From assembly GCF_009687885.1 (NCBI RefSeq), contig NZ_BLAF01000016.1, positions 1 to 64,000 of the forward strand: a stretch of DNA of 64,000 bases. Reading direction: 5' to 3'. The first letter of the stretch is position 1, and each line of letters begins with the position of its first letter. The notes below the pieces were generated by a model. The model was not told the DNA's origin. It saw nothing but the letters and a program-made list of their open reading frames with translations, and searched no databases. Origin of the DNA: Acrocarpospora pleiomorpha (GTDB lineage: Bacteria; Actinomycetota; Actinomycetes; Streptosporangiales; Streptosporangiaceae). A program made the position numbers and the translations under genes. Below, in pieces: positions 18,149 to 27,156 of this stretch.

Positions 18149-18247
18149 CATGGGACCATGTGCTGAACGGCGGCGTGCGGTTAAGGCCGTGGCTCGGGGT
18201 CTTGGCTATCTTGAAGACCAACATCGGTTGCGGAGCGGAGATCGACG

Positions 18248-18655
18248 ATGAACGGCTCGGCTGACGGGCGCCCGCCAGGGTTGCCGCGTTGGCTGCTGCT
18301 CGTCGCCCTCGTTCTCGGCATCACCGGGATGCACACGCTCGGACACCTCGCCTCCGGTCATGGCGCCGACGACATGTCCGGCGTCTCCAGGCACGGCGCG
18401 CTTGCGCAGCCGCAGTTCGTCCATTCCGCTGATCCCGGAACCGACATCTCATCGAAGAATGGTGAACCGCAGGGCCTCGACCCGGCTTCTGTCTGCCTGG
18501 CCGTACTGACCGGGCTGCTGGTCCTGTCGCTGGCCAGCTGGTCGCGGCTGGGATGGGCGCCGCTTACGGGCGGTTCAGGCGTGTCGTATTCCCGTGTCAC
18601 CAGGCCGCCGCCGCAGAGAACGGCCCTGGCCGGCCTTTCGGTTCTGCGCATATAG
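18248..18655 (+). CDS. DUF6153-family membrane protein
   Basis: 135 residues. A membrane segment near residues 16-38 carries the sequence GITGMHTLGHLA, and a second hydrophobic stretch lies at about 80-98. The C-terminal end (TALAGLSVLRI) is typical of the DUF6153 family. Function unknown; the His- and Asp-containing loop (SGHGADDMSG) and the neighbouring metal ATPase and DUF305 gene suggest a metal-linked role. GGAG lies eight bases before the ATG. It is transcribed divergently from the ATPase and heads a pair with the DUF305 gene. Confidence 0.75.
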   Translation: MNGSADGRPPGLPRWLLLVALVLGITGMHTLGHLASGHGADDMSGVSRHGALAQPQFVHSADPGTDISSKNGEPQGLDPASVCLAVLTGLLVLSLASWSRLGWAPLTGGSGVSYSRVTRPPPQRTALAGLSVLRI

Positions 18656-18741
18656 GCCGTCCGCACCGGCGGGCGGCCTCCGAGGCGTGCCCCCACACGA
18701 CAGGCCTACAGACGCTACGAACCGATAGAGGTCAATCAACC

Positions 18742-19365
18742 ATGTTCAACAGTCGACCCTCCCTGCGCAGGGCCGCTCTCACTGTCGCCGCCGGGGCGGG
18801 TGCCGTCGTACTGCTGGCCGCATGCGGCGGGGACGACTCCGTGTCGGGGCAGGACATGACCGGCGGCACCCCGGCTGCCGCCGCGGCCGGCGCCCAGCCT
18901 GGTGCGTCCTTCAATGACGCGGACGTGATGTTCGCCCAGATGATGATTCCGCACCACCAGCAGGCCGTGGAGATGGCGGAGCTGGCCGAGACCCGGGCCG
19001 GCGACGCCGAGGTCAGGGACCTGGCCGCGAAGATCAAGGCCGCGCAGGACCCGGAGATCGTCATGCTGCGGGGCCGGCTGACCGCCTGGGGCGAGCCCGA
19101 GGCTCCGGAGGGCGGGCACAGCGGGCACAGTATGCCCGGGATGATGCCCGAGGACGACATGAAGAAGCTGGAGGCGTCCACGGGCGCCGAGTTCGACAGG
19201 CTGTTCTCCCAGCTGATGATCGTCCACCACAACGGTGCGATCGAGATGGCCAGGACCGAGCAGGCTCAGGGGGCCGACCCCGAGGCCAAGGCGCTGGCCC
19301 GAACCATCGGAACCGCCCAGCGAGCTGAGGTTGAGCGGATGCAAAAGATCATCGACCGGCTCTGA
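18742..19365 (+). CDS. DUF305 lipoprotein, copper-binding type
   Basis: 207 residues. A lipoprotein signal peptide ends in LAAC with Cys28 as lipid site. Two DUF305 repeats carry the paired His motifs MMIPHHQQAVEMAELAE and LMIVHHNGAIEMAR, separated by a His/Met-rich loop (GGHSGHSMPGMMPEDDM). DUF305/CopM proteins bind copper outside the membrane. The distance of 86 bases from DUF6153 and shared direction suggest one transcript. A strong hairpin follows the stop. Confidence 0.88.
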   Translation: MFNSRPSLRRAALTVAAGAGAVVLLAACGGDDSVSGQDMTGGTPAAAAAGAQPGASFNDADVMFAQMMIPHHQQAVEMAELAETRAGDAEVRDLAAKIKAAQDPEIVMLRGRLTAWGEPEAPEGGHSGHSMPGMMPEDDMKKLEASTGAEFDRLFSQLMIVHHNGAIEMARTEQAQGADPEAKALARTIGTAQRAEVERMQKIIDRL

Positions 19366-19373
19366 TCCGTCGC

Positions 19374-19406
19374 GGCCGCCCGGGCGCCGATGACGCCCGG
19401 GCGGCC
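19374..19406 (+). terminator. Hairpin terminator between convergent genes
   Basis: Perfect 13-bp stem GGCCGCCCGGGCG/CGCCCGGGCGGCC with a seven-base loop. There is no U-run, as is usual in this GC range. It separates the DUF305 gene from the M56 protease gene and may serve both strands. Confidence 0.7.
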
Positions 19407-19417
19407 GTCGGCCGGCA

Positions 19418-20371
19418 TCAGCGGTGAGCGAGTGTGTGACAGTGATGCGCGATGAGCGCGCTCACCCCGGGGAGAGCGGCGACCGTGGCGGGACCCGCCA
19501 GCAGCACGCCGACCGCGACGATGCCGGCGAACTTCTCCCGGCGGCACAGTGGCGCCGCCGGGTGGAGCATGCGACGCACCCGAGCCAGCGCGGTCTCACC
19601 CCCGGCGGCGAGCGCGCCGGCGGGCGCGCGACCGGTGGCCAGGCTCACCAGCGCGGCGGCGATGTGGAGGCGCGGGTGGTGCCGGGCCGCGACGTCGTCG
19701 GCGTGCAACTCGACCAGGCGGACGATCTCGCTCCTGGCCTTGGCGAACAGCGGTAGTCCCGGGAACGCGCGGGCCAGGCCGTCGACCAGGCCGAGCACCA
19801 GGTGGTGCCTTCCCCGCAGGTGTGCCCGCTCGTGGGCGAGCACCGCCGTCAGGTGTTCGGGACGCAAGGCCCGCAGCGCGGCGGTAGTGATCACCGTCTT
19901 GGCCTGACGGCCAGGTAGGCAGTAGACCAGCGGCTCACCGTACTCCAGCACGATCGCGTCCAGATCGTGGTCGTGGCGGCCGAGGATGACCAGCATCTCG
20001 GCATGCTGCCGGCGCTCGCGCCAGGCAGTGAACAGCACCTTTCCCACGCTGTAGGCGGCGCGGACCGCGACCAGGCCGCCGGTGGCGAGGACGAGCCAGG
20101 CCGCAAGGGGCATCGCCGCGGGATCGAACCCGTGGTCGAGCAGCATGAAGCAGGCTTCGACCACGCTGGCCAGCGCATGCCCGATGGTGTCGGAAGGCAC
20201 GGCGGTGGCCACAGTCGCCAGGATCGCCGAGGCTATCGCGGACGTGCACCCGGCCAGCCACAGGATGATCGCCAGTCGCGGGGCGCGGTCGGTCCACCGC
20301 GCCCGCGCCAGCAGCCGCGGCAGCAGCGTTGTCGCGAGGACCGCATACGCGGCCAGGGTCAGGGCGATCAT
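19418..20371 (-). CDS. M56/BlaR1-like membrane metalloprotease
   Basis: 317 residues. Several membrane segments (near 1-20, 34-58, 90-112 and 280-300) surround a zinc protease site HERAH (HExxH) near residue 180, with a downstream ELHADD supplying the third ligand. Unlike BlaR1 it has no C-terminal penicillin-binding sensor. The family cleaves, directly or indirectly, a BlaI-type repressor on receiving a signal. Its ATG overlaps the stop of the BlaI-type gene, so the two form the classic repressor/protease pair. Confidence 0.88.
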   Translation of the reverse strand: MIALTLAAYAVLATTLLPRLLARARWTDRAPRLAIILWLAGCTSAIASAILATVATAVPSDTIGHALASVVEACFMLLDHGFDPAAMPLAAWLVLATGGLVAVRAAYSVGKVLFTAWRERRQHAEMLVILGRHDHDLDAIVLEYGEPLVYCLPGRQAKTVITTAALRALRPEHLTAVLAHERAHLRGRHHLVLGLVDGLARAFPGLPLFAKARSEIVRLVELHADDVAARHHPRLHIAAALVSLATGRAPAGALAAGGETALARVRRMLHPAAPLCRREKFAGIVAVGVLLAGPATVAALPGVSALIAHHCHTLAHR

Positions 20372-20739
20372 GAACGGTTTCCCCGCGGCGGGAACACCCC
20401 GAGCGCCGCCTCCAACGCCGCCGACTCCTCCGGGTTCAGCCGCTCAAGGAAGTGCACCAGCGTCGCGGCCTGGTTGTCGCTCCTGGCGAGTGCCTCGCGC
20501 ATCTGCTGAGCGGTGAACGCCTCCTTGGTGATCACTATCTCGTAGATGTAGGCCTTGCCCTGCGGATACCGCTTGAGCAGGCCCTTCTTGTGGAGCTTGT
20601 CCATCACGGTCATGACCGTGGTGTAAGCGATCTCCCGATCACGCTGGAGATCCTTCACCACGTCTCGCACGGACGCGGGACGGCGGTAGGACCACATGCG
20701 ATCCATGATCGTGGATTCCAGGTCCCCCAAAGCGCGCAT
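20368..20739 (-). CDS. BlaI/MecI/CopY-type repressor
   Basis: 123 residues. The winged helix reads LGDLESTIMDRMWSYRRPAS, VRDVVKDLQRDREIAYTTVM and TVMDKLHKKGLLKRYPQGKA; a C-terminal helix mediates dimerisation (VHFLERLNPEESAALEAALG). Such proteins repress genes until cleaved by the partner protease. The three ACTA-N7-TAGT elements nearby are likely targets; none is found directly upstream of this gene. It is coupled by ATGA overlap to the M56 protease. Confidence 0.9.
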   Translation of the reverse strand: MRALGDLESTIMDRMWSYRRPASVRDVVKDLQRDREIAYTTVMTVMDKLHKKGLLKRYPQGKAYIYEIVITKEAFTAQQMREALARSDNQAATLVHFLERLNPEESAALEAALGVFPPRGNRS

Positions 20740-20808
20740 CCCGCGACCGCCCTTCCCACCTGCGATTCGCCCAATGTTATCGGCGATCCCGGCCCTCAGG
20801 TCCAGCGC

Positions 20809-21054
20809 CTACGACACAGCCGCACGCTGCCGATGACGTTGGTCTTGCTGTCTGCGCCAGCCGTACCGGGTCAGGCCCTTCGGTTTGTACGTGGAGAGGA
20901 TCGTGGTGATGAGCAGCACCACGAGGCCGCCCACCGAGTGGGGCAGCGTGCTGGGCAACTCGCGGGGGTCGGCGGCCGAGGACGCTGCCCGTGCGAGGCC
21001 GCTGATGGTCTGGGTCTCTGCCACTAAAACGGCGGCGACGACGAGGGCGAGCAT
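20809..21054 (-). CDS. Small two-segment membrane protein
   Basis: 81 residues. It has a hydrophobic N-terminus (MLALVVAAVLVAETQT), a short polar loop, a membrane segment near 41-57 (VGGLVVLLITTILSTY) and a basic tail ending GWRRQQDQRHRQRAAVS. I recognise no family. The ATG has no clear ribosome binding site. Operator candidate C lies 14 bases upstream, which places it in the same regulon as the ATPase and supports it being a gene. Confidence 0.5.
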   Translation of the reverse strand: MLALVVAAVLVAETQTISGLARAASSAADPRELPSTLPHSVGGLVVLLITTILSTYKPKGLTRYGWRRQQDQRHRQRAAVS

Positions 21055-21067
21055 AAGCTTGTCATCT

Positions 21068-21082
21068 ACTACTCTCCATAGT
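21068..21082. promoter_or_regulatory. BlaI-type operator candidate C
   Basis: ACTACTCTCCATAGT, an ACTA-N7-TAGT element between the small membrane protein gene and the divergent VanW-like gene. Confidence 0.5.
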
Positions 21083-21200
21083 CAGACCGGCTGGCTGTGC
21101 TGATAGAGTTCGCGACACCCTGCGATCAGGCATACAGCCCAAACCAGATGTTTTCCGCACGAACTCGCCCGATCGGCGTTCCCCCTCAGTACGGTGACTC

Positions 21201-22899
21201 ATGATGGCCCTGCGACCGAGCCACAGCGCCACGCCCGTCGGCGCGCCTCGTCGCCGGATCAGGATTCCTCTCATCCTGGCCGGTGCTCTGGCGCTTGCCC
21301 TACTCGCCCTGGTGGCCGTCCCCGCCGTTGTCATGGCCGGCGAGATTCCCCGCAACACCTGGGCGGCGGGGATCGAAATCGGAGGCCTCGATCCCGGCAG
21401 GGCCCAGCGGAAACTGAATTCAGAACTGGCCGCCCGGGCGGTCCGTCCCATCACGGTACGAGCGGGTGGCACGACGGTGCGGCTGATGCCGCAGGAGGCC
21501 GGGCTGACGCTGGACATCCCGGCAACCGTCGCCAATGCCCAAGGGGGATCGCTGACCTCGATCCGGTCGCTGTTCGGGCGTCGCGACGTCTCGCTACGGA
21601 TCAAGGTCGACGACGCCCGCCTCGGTCGCCGACGTCGCCGAGGCGGTCGACATACCCGCGAAACAGGGCGGCATCCGCTACGTCAGCACCACGCCGCGCG
21701 TCATCCAGCCCGTGAGCGGACGCGCCGTCGACCAGGCCGCCTCCGCGCGGGCACTCCAGGAGGCGTACCTGACCGGTGGCCGGACTGTGACGTTCCCCAC
21801 GCGGGTCGTGCCGCCGCCGGTGTCGGCCGCCGAGGTTCGCCGCGTCGCCTCGTCGACCGCCAAGGCGGCCGTAGCCGACCCGGTCACGCTCACCAATGGG
21901 AGCCGCACCGCCGTGCTGACCGCGGACGTCCTCGCCTCCGGGCTGCGGTTCGTTCCCGACGGGCAGGGCGGACTGCGCCCCCGGTTCGACGCGCGCAAGG
22001 CGATCGACGGCATCGAGAGCAAGCTGGTCGACGGGGCGCAGGCGCCCAGGGACGCCTCGTTCAAGGTGTCCAAGGGCCGACCCGTGATCGTCCCGGCCCG
22101 GGCTGGCCAGGGCGTGGACACCGCCGCGTTGCAGACCGCCGTGGAGAGGGTCGTGGCCGAGGGCGGAAGCCGCACCATCCCGGTCTCGCTCACTCGGGCC
22201 CAGCCGCGGCTCACCACAGCGAAGGCAGGCGCGCTCGGCATCAAGGAGAAGGTCTCCTCCTTCACCACCTACCACCCCTGCTGCGCGCCGCGGGTCACCA
22301 ACATCCACCGCATCGCCGATATCCTCGACGGCCGCCTGGTCATGCCCGGGGAGACGTTCTCGCTCAACGGCGTGGTCGGCAAACGGGACACCGCCAGGGG
22401 CTTCGTCGAGGCCCCCATGATCCTGAATGGCCGTTTCGTGAACGACGTGGGCGGCGGCATCTCCCAGTTCGCCACCACCATGTTCAACGCGGTGTTCTTC
22501 GGGGGGTTCCAGGATGTGCAGCACACGCCGCACATCTTCTACATCTCCCGTTACCCCGCCGGCCGGGAGTCCACGGTTTCCTTCCCCCAGCCGGACTTCC
22601 GCTGGCGTAACGATTCCCCGTACGGCGTGCTGGTCACCACCTCCTACACGGCGACCTCGGTCACGGTGGACTTCTGGAGTACCAAACGCTTCGAAGTCGA
22701 GTCGGAGAGTTCCCCGCGCTACGACGTACGCCCCATCCAGACTCTCACCGACTCCGGCCCCGACTGCATCCCCATGGAGGGCGTGCAGGGGTTCTCGATC
22801 GACGTCACTCGCATCTTCAAGAGGAACGGCAAGGAAATCCGCCGCCAGAAGTTCCACACCGTATACGCCCCCGAACCCCGGCTGACCTGCCAGAGCTGA
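21201..22899 (+). pseudogene. VanW-family protein, apparent +1 frameshift
   Basis: The frame starting MMALRPSHSATPV has a membrane anchor (residues 23-48) and a peptidoglycan-binding-type domain. It leaves frame near 21624, where one extra G in CTCGGTCGCC breaks the protein. The other frame continues ADVAEAVDIPAKQGGIRYVS and reaches the VanW domain (FTTYHPCCAPRVTNIHRIAD, MPGETFSLNGVVGKR and GGGISQFATTMFNAVFF) and TGA at 22899. Removing one G restores an intact product of about 565 residues. It is either a recent mutation or a sequence error. VanW proteins are wall-associated, with no firm activity. Confidence 0.8.
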
Positions 22900-22971
22900 T
22901 AGGCCGCTCGGTCATTCGCGCCACTCCCGATCGGGTGCTCGGAGGCGTGCTCCAGCGCTCCGTTTGGCGCG

Positions 22972-23889
22972 TCAGCCGCGCCTGATGTGCGGAGGCTCTG
23001 TGTCCTGGGGGCGTCCGGTCTGGTGGTGGGGCCGGTTGTCGGTCTGGGCGAGGGTGGCGGCCCAGCTGGCGAGGAGGCGCAGGGCGTCGTGTGAGGGGGT
23101 GTCGGGGGCGGCGATGTAGACGGTCAGGTTCAGGCCTCGGTCGGCTTGCAGGTCGATCGACTCGTAGTCGAGGGTGAGGTCGCCGATCGCGGGGTGATGA
23201 TAGCTCTTGGTGCCGGTGTGATGGAGACGGACGTTATGCCGGGCCCAGCGGACGCGGAAGTCGGCGCTGCGGGTGGATAGTTCGCCGATCAGGTCGGTGA
23301 GGTCTTTGTTGTAGGGGTCGCGGCCGGCTTCGCTGCGCAGGAGTGCGACGGTGATGTCAGCGGAGGTGTTCCAGTCCGGGAAGAAGTCAGGGCCGGCCGG
23401 GTCGAGGAACTGAAAGCGCGCGATGTTGGTGCCAGTACGCGGAGCCTGGGTTTGGAAGACCGGCCAGTACATGGCGTGGCCGAGGTGGTTGGTGGCCAGG
23501 ATGTCCAGGCGGCCGTTACGGATGATCGCGGGCGCGTTGGTCATGGTGTCCAGCATGTGCTGCAGTCCGGGCCGGACCGTGCGGGTGGGGCGGTGGGTGC
23601 GGGGTCCGGTGCCGGCGGTGTGGGCCAGGTCGAACAGGTGGGCGCGTTCGGCGGCGTCGAGGTGGAGGGCTCGGGCGACGGCGTTGAGGACGTCGTCGGA
23701 AACACCGGTGATGTGGCCCTTTTCTAGACGGGTGTACCACTCGGTGCTCACGTCGGCGAGGACGGCGACTTCCTCGCGGCGCAGTCCGGGTACCCGGCGG
23801 CGTCCGCCGGAGGACAGCCCGACCTGATCGGGGGTGATCTTGGCCCGCCGGCTGGTGAGGAAATCGCGGATCTCGTCTCGGTGGTTCAC
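22972..23889 (-). CDS. XRE-family regulator with MmyB-like ligand domain
   Basis: 305 residues. An N-terminal HTH_31-type domain (LTSRRAKITPDQVGLSSGGR, RRVPGLRREEVAVLADVSTE) is followed by a C-terminal MmyB-like domain (ILATNHLGHAMYWPVF and FRVRWARHNVRLHHTG). These actinobacterial regulators often control an adjacent, divergent oxidoreductase gene. Here the zinc alcohol dehydrogenase lies across a 178-base gap. Start GTG 23889; a longer open frame extends upstream but lacks homology-like character and overlaps the divergent promoter. Confidence 0.88.
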   Translation of the reverse strand: MNHRDEIRDFLTSRRAKITPDQVGLSSGGRRRVPGLRREEVAVLADVSTEWYTRLEKGHITGVSDDVLNAVARALHLDAAERAHLFDLAHTAGTGPRTHRPTRTVRPGLQHMLDTMTNAPAIIRNGRLDILATNHLGHAMYWPVFQTQAPRTGTNIARFQFLDPAGPDFFPDWNTSADITVALLRSEAGRDPYNKDLTDLIGELSTRSADFRVRWARHNVRLHHTGTKSYHHPAIGDLTLDYESIDLQADRGLNLTVYIAAPDTPSHDALRLLASWAATLAQTDNRPHHQTGRPQDTEPPHIRRG

Positions 23890-24067
23890 CCCTTCACTGT
23901 ATGGATCGGACGAGGTGCAAAGGGGGTGGAGGTTGTCCCCCCTATAAACCGGACCTCCCCCCGCGCGCGATAGAACCGGTTTCCTGGCGTGAGGAGGGAC
24001 AGCATGCCGCCGTCGCCCGGCAGGGAACACCTCTGTCAGTACGCCATTCGCACTAAGGAGATCCACT

Positions 24068-25090
24068 ATGCGTGGAGCAGTTCTGTACGCCCCAGGTGAC
24101 ATCCGCGTCGAGCACCGCCCGGACCCGGCGATCATCGAGCCGACCGACGCGATCATCCGCCTGTCGGCGACGTGCATCTGCGGCTCGGACCTGTGGCCCT
24201 ACCGTGGTGTGGAAAAGCACGACGGCCCTGCTCCGATGGGGCATGAGTACGTCGGGGTGGTGGAGGAGGTCGGCGGCCAGGTCGCCACCATCAAGCCGGG
24301 CCAGTTCGTGGTCGGCTCGTTCTTCGCCTCCGACAACACCTGCGAGATCTGCCGGTCGGGCTACCAGAGCTCGTGCGTCCACCGCGTGCCCATGGGCGCG
24401 ATCGGAACCCAGGCTCAGCTGGCGCGGGTTCCACTCGCCGACGGCACCCTGGTCGCCACCCCCGAGCCGCCGCGGGCTGATCTGGTCCCGAGCCTGCTGG
24501 CCGCCTCCGACGTGCTCGGCACCGGCTGGTTCGGCGCCGTGGCGGCCGCGGTCGGCCCCGGCAAGACCGTCGCCGTGGTCGGTGACGGCGCGGTCGGCCT
24601 GTGCGCGGTGCTGGCCGCCAAGCGGCTCGGGGCTGAGCGGATCATCGCGATGAGCCGTCACGCGCCGCGGCAGGAACTCGCCCGCGAGTTCGGCGCCACG
24701 GACATCGTCACCGAGCGGGGCGATGAGGGCGTGACCGCGATCAAGGATATGACGGGCGGGCTGGGCGCCCACAGCGTCATCGAGGCGGTCGGCACCCAGG
24801 AGTCGATGACGCAGGCCATCCGCTCCACCCGCCCCGGTGGCCACGTCGGCTACGTCGGGGTCGCCCATGGTGTCGAGTTGCCCGGCGATGAGCTGTTCTT
24901 CTCCCATGTGCACCTGCACGGCGGCCCGGCCCCGGTGCGCCAGTACCTGCCGGAGCTGATCGGGTTGATCTGGAACCGCGACATCGACCCGGGCAGGGTC
25001 TTCGACCTCACCCTTCCCCTGGACCAGTCGGCTGAGGGGTACAAGGCCATGGATGAGCGCCGTGCCATCAAGGTCCTCCTCTCCCCCTGA
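24068..25090 (+). CDS. Zinc-dependent alcohol dehydrogenase (MDR family)
   Basis: 340 residues, usual for the family. The catalytic zinc motif is in CICGSDLWPY, and GHEYVGVVEEVG carries the second ligand. A reduced structural-zinc loop has three Cys (CEICRSGYQSSC). The Rossmann fold has VVGDGAVGLCAV for NAD(P). It should oxidise an alcohol or reduce an aldehyde in the cytoplasm. AAGGAG lies seven bases before the ATG. It is divergent from, and probably controlled by, the XRE regulator. Confidence 0.88.
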   Translation: MRGAVLYAPGDIRVEHRPDPAIIEPTDAIIRLSATCICGSDLWPYRGVEKHDGPAPMGHEYVGVVEEVGGQVATIKPGQFVVGSFFASDNTCEICRSGYQSSCVHRVPMGAIGTQAQLARVPLADGTLVATPEPPRADLVPSLLAASDVLGTGWFGAVAAAVGPGKTVAVVGDGAVGLCAVLAAKRLGAERIIAMSRHAPRQELAREFGATDIVTERGDEGVTAIKDMTGGLGAHSVIEAVGTQESMTQAIRSTRPGGHVGYVGVAHGVELPGDELFFSHVHLHGGPAPVRQYLPELIGLIWNRDIDPGRVFDLTLPLDQSAEGYKAMDERRAIKVLLSP

Positions 25091-25108
25091 CCGCGAACGC
25101 GGCCACCG

Positions 25109-27154
25109 TTATCGCAGGAATGCCGCCGCGACTCCGGCGTCGACCGGGATGTGCAGGCCGGTGGTGTGGGTGAGGTCGCCGCCGGTCAGGGCGTACACCG
25201 CGTTGGCGACGTGCTCGGGCAGCACTTCGCGCTTGAGGAGGGTGCGCTGGGCGTAGAACTCGCCGAGCTTGTCCTCCTGGACGCCGTACACGGCGGCCCG
25301 GTTGGCGCCCCAGCCGGAGGCGAAGATGCCCGAGCCGCGGACGACGCCGTCGGGGTTGATCCCGTTGACGCGGATGCCGTGGCCGCCGAGTTCGGCCGCC
25401 AGCAAGCGGACCTGGTGGGCTTGATCGGCCTTGGCGGCGCTGTAGGCGATGTTGTCAGGGCCTGCGAACAGGGAGTTCTTGGAGGAGATGTAGACGATGT
25501 CTCCGCCCATGTTCTGCTCGATCATGATGCGGGCCGTTTCCCGGGAGACCAGGAACGAGCCGCGGGCCATGACGTCGTGCTGCAGGTCCCAGTCGGCGGC
25601 CGTGGTCTCCAGGAGGGGTTTGGACAGAGACAGGCCGGCATTGTTGACGACCAGGTCGACACCGCCGAAGGCCAGGACGGCCGCGGCCAGTCCGGCGCGG
25701 ATGTCGTCCTCGCTGGTGACGTCGGCGGCGACGGCGATCGCGACGTCGGAGGCGCGCAGCGCGTTCGCTCCGAGTTCGCCGGCGATCTTCTGGGCCGCCC
25801 CGAGGTCGCGGTCGGCGATGACGACGCAGGCGCCTTCGGCCGCCAGGCGCCGGGCCGTGGCCGCCCCGATCCCCGAGCCGCCCCCGGTGACGAACGCGAC
25901 CCGGGCGGCCAGCGGCTTGGGCTTGGGCATCCGCTGGAGCTTGGCCTCCTCCAGGGACCAGTACTCGATGCGGAACTTCTCGGCCTCCGGGATCGGCGCG
26001 TAGGCCGACACCGACTCGGCGCCGCGCATCACGTTGATCGCGTTGACGTAGAACTCGCCCGCCACCCGGGCGGTCTGCTTGTCGGCCCCGAAGGAGAACA
26101 TGCCCACGCCCGGCACCAGAACGATCGCCGGGTCGGCGCCCCGCATCGCGGGCGACCCTTCCACCGCGTTGCGCTCGTAGTAGGCGGCGTAGTCGGCGCG
26201 GTAGGCCGCGTGCAGGTCCCGCAGCCGGTCCTTCACCTGGTCGAGCGGGGCGTCGGCGGGCAGGTCCAGCACGAGCGGTGAGATCTTGGTGCGCAGGAAG
26301 TGGTCGGGGCACGAGGTGCCCAGAGCCGCCAGACGCGGGTGCTCGGCGCGCGAGAGGAAGTCCAGCACGACGTCGGTGCCGGTGTAGTGGCCGACCTGCG
26401 GCCTGTCGGTCGAGGCGAGCCCGCGGATCAGCGGGAACAGCGCCGCCGCCCGGGCCTGCCGCCCGGAGGCCGGCAGCGCCTCGTACCCTGGCAGGACCGG
26501 CCCGAATGGTTCGGTTTTGCCGTGCGCGGCGAGGTAGGACTCCGCCAGCCTGATGATCTCCAGGGAGTTCGCCTGGCATTCGGCGGAGGTCTCGCCCCAG
26601 GCCGTGATCCCGTGGCCACCCAGGATCACGCCGATCGCCTGCGGGTTCTCCGTCTTGATCGCCGCGATGTCCAGCCCCAGCTGGAATCCGGGACGCCGCC
26701 ACGGCACCCACGCCACCCGATCGCCGAAGATCGCCCGGGTCAGCTCCGCACCGTCGGCGGCGGTCGCGATCGCGATCCCGCTGTCGGGATGGAGATGGTC
26801 CACATGCGCGGCCTCGACCAGTCCGTGCATCGCCGTGTCGATCGAGGGTGCCGCACCCCCCTTGCCGTGGGCGCAGAAGTCGAACGCCGCGACCATCTCG
26901 TCCTCGCGCTCGACTCCCGGATACACGTTGATCAAGGCGCGGAGCCGGTCAAGGCGGAGTACGGCAAGGCCGGACGCGGTCAGCGTCCCGAGGTCCCCGC
27001 CGGAACCCTTGACCCACATCAGGTCAACGGGTTCGCCGGTGACAGGATCGGTCTGGCTGCCTTTGGCGGAGGCGTTGCCCCCGGCGTAGTTGGTGTTGCG
27101 GGGGTCCGCACCCAGTTCGTGGCAGCGCTTCAGCAGGTCGTCGACAACGGTCAT
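25109..27154 (-). CDS. rhaEW: Bifunctional rhamnulose-1-phosphate aldolase / L-lactaldehyde dehydrogenase
   Basis: 681 residues, typical for this fused enzyme. An N-terminal class II aldolase domain (about 1-410) contains NTNYAGGNASAK, the metal ligands HVDHLHPDS and a later GGHGITAWGET. A C-terminal short-chain dehydrogenase (about 425-681) contains FVTGGGSGIGAATA, NNAG and YSAAKADQAHQ. It splits rhamnulose-1-phosphate into DHAP and L-lactaldehyde and oxidises or reduces the latter. It begins two bases after the rhaI stop, with GGGGAGCC upstream. It is the last gene of the rhamnose catabolic and import operon. Confidence 0.93.
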   Translation of the reverse strand: MTVVDDLLKRCHELGADPRNTNYAGGNASAKGSQTDPVTGEPVDLMWVKGSGGDLGTLTASGLAVLRLDRLRALINVYPGVEREDEMVAAFDFCAHGKGGAAPSIDTAMHGLVEAAHVDHLHPDSGIAIATAADGAELTRAIFGDRVAWVPWRRPGFQLGLDIAAIKTENPQAIGVILGGHGITAWGETSAECQANSLEIIRLAESYLAAHGKTEPFGPVLPGYEALPASGRQARAAALFPLIRGLASTDRPQVGHYTGTDVVLDFLSRAEHPRLAALGTSCPDHFLRTKISPLVLDLPADAPLDQVKDRLRDLHAAYRADYAAYYERNAVEGSPAMRGADPAIVLVPGVGMFSFGADKQTARVAGEFYVNAINVMRGAESVSAYAPIPEAEKFRIEYWSLEEAKLQRMPKPKPLAARVAFVTGGGSGIGAATARRLAAEGACVVIADRDLGAAQKIAGELGANALRASDVAIAVAADVTSEDDIRAGLAAAVLAFGGVDLVVNNAGLSLSKPLLETTAADWDLQHDVMARGSFLVSRETARIMIEQNMGGDIVYISSKNSLFAGPDNIAYSAAKADQAHQVRLLAAELGGHGIRVNGINPDGVVRGSGIFASGWGANRAAVYGVQEDKLGEFYAQRTLLKREVLPEHVANAVYALTGGDLTHTTGLHIPVDAGVAAAFLR

Positions 27155-27156
27155 GG

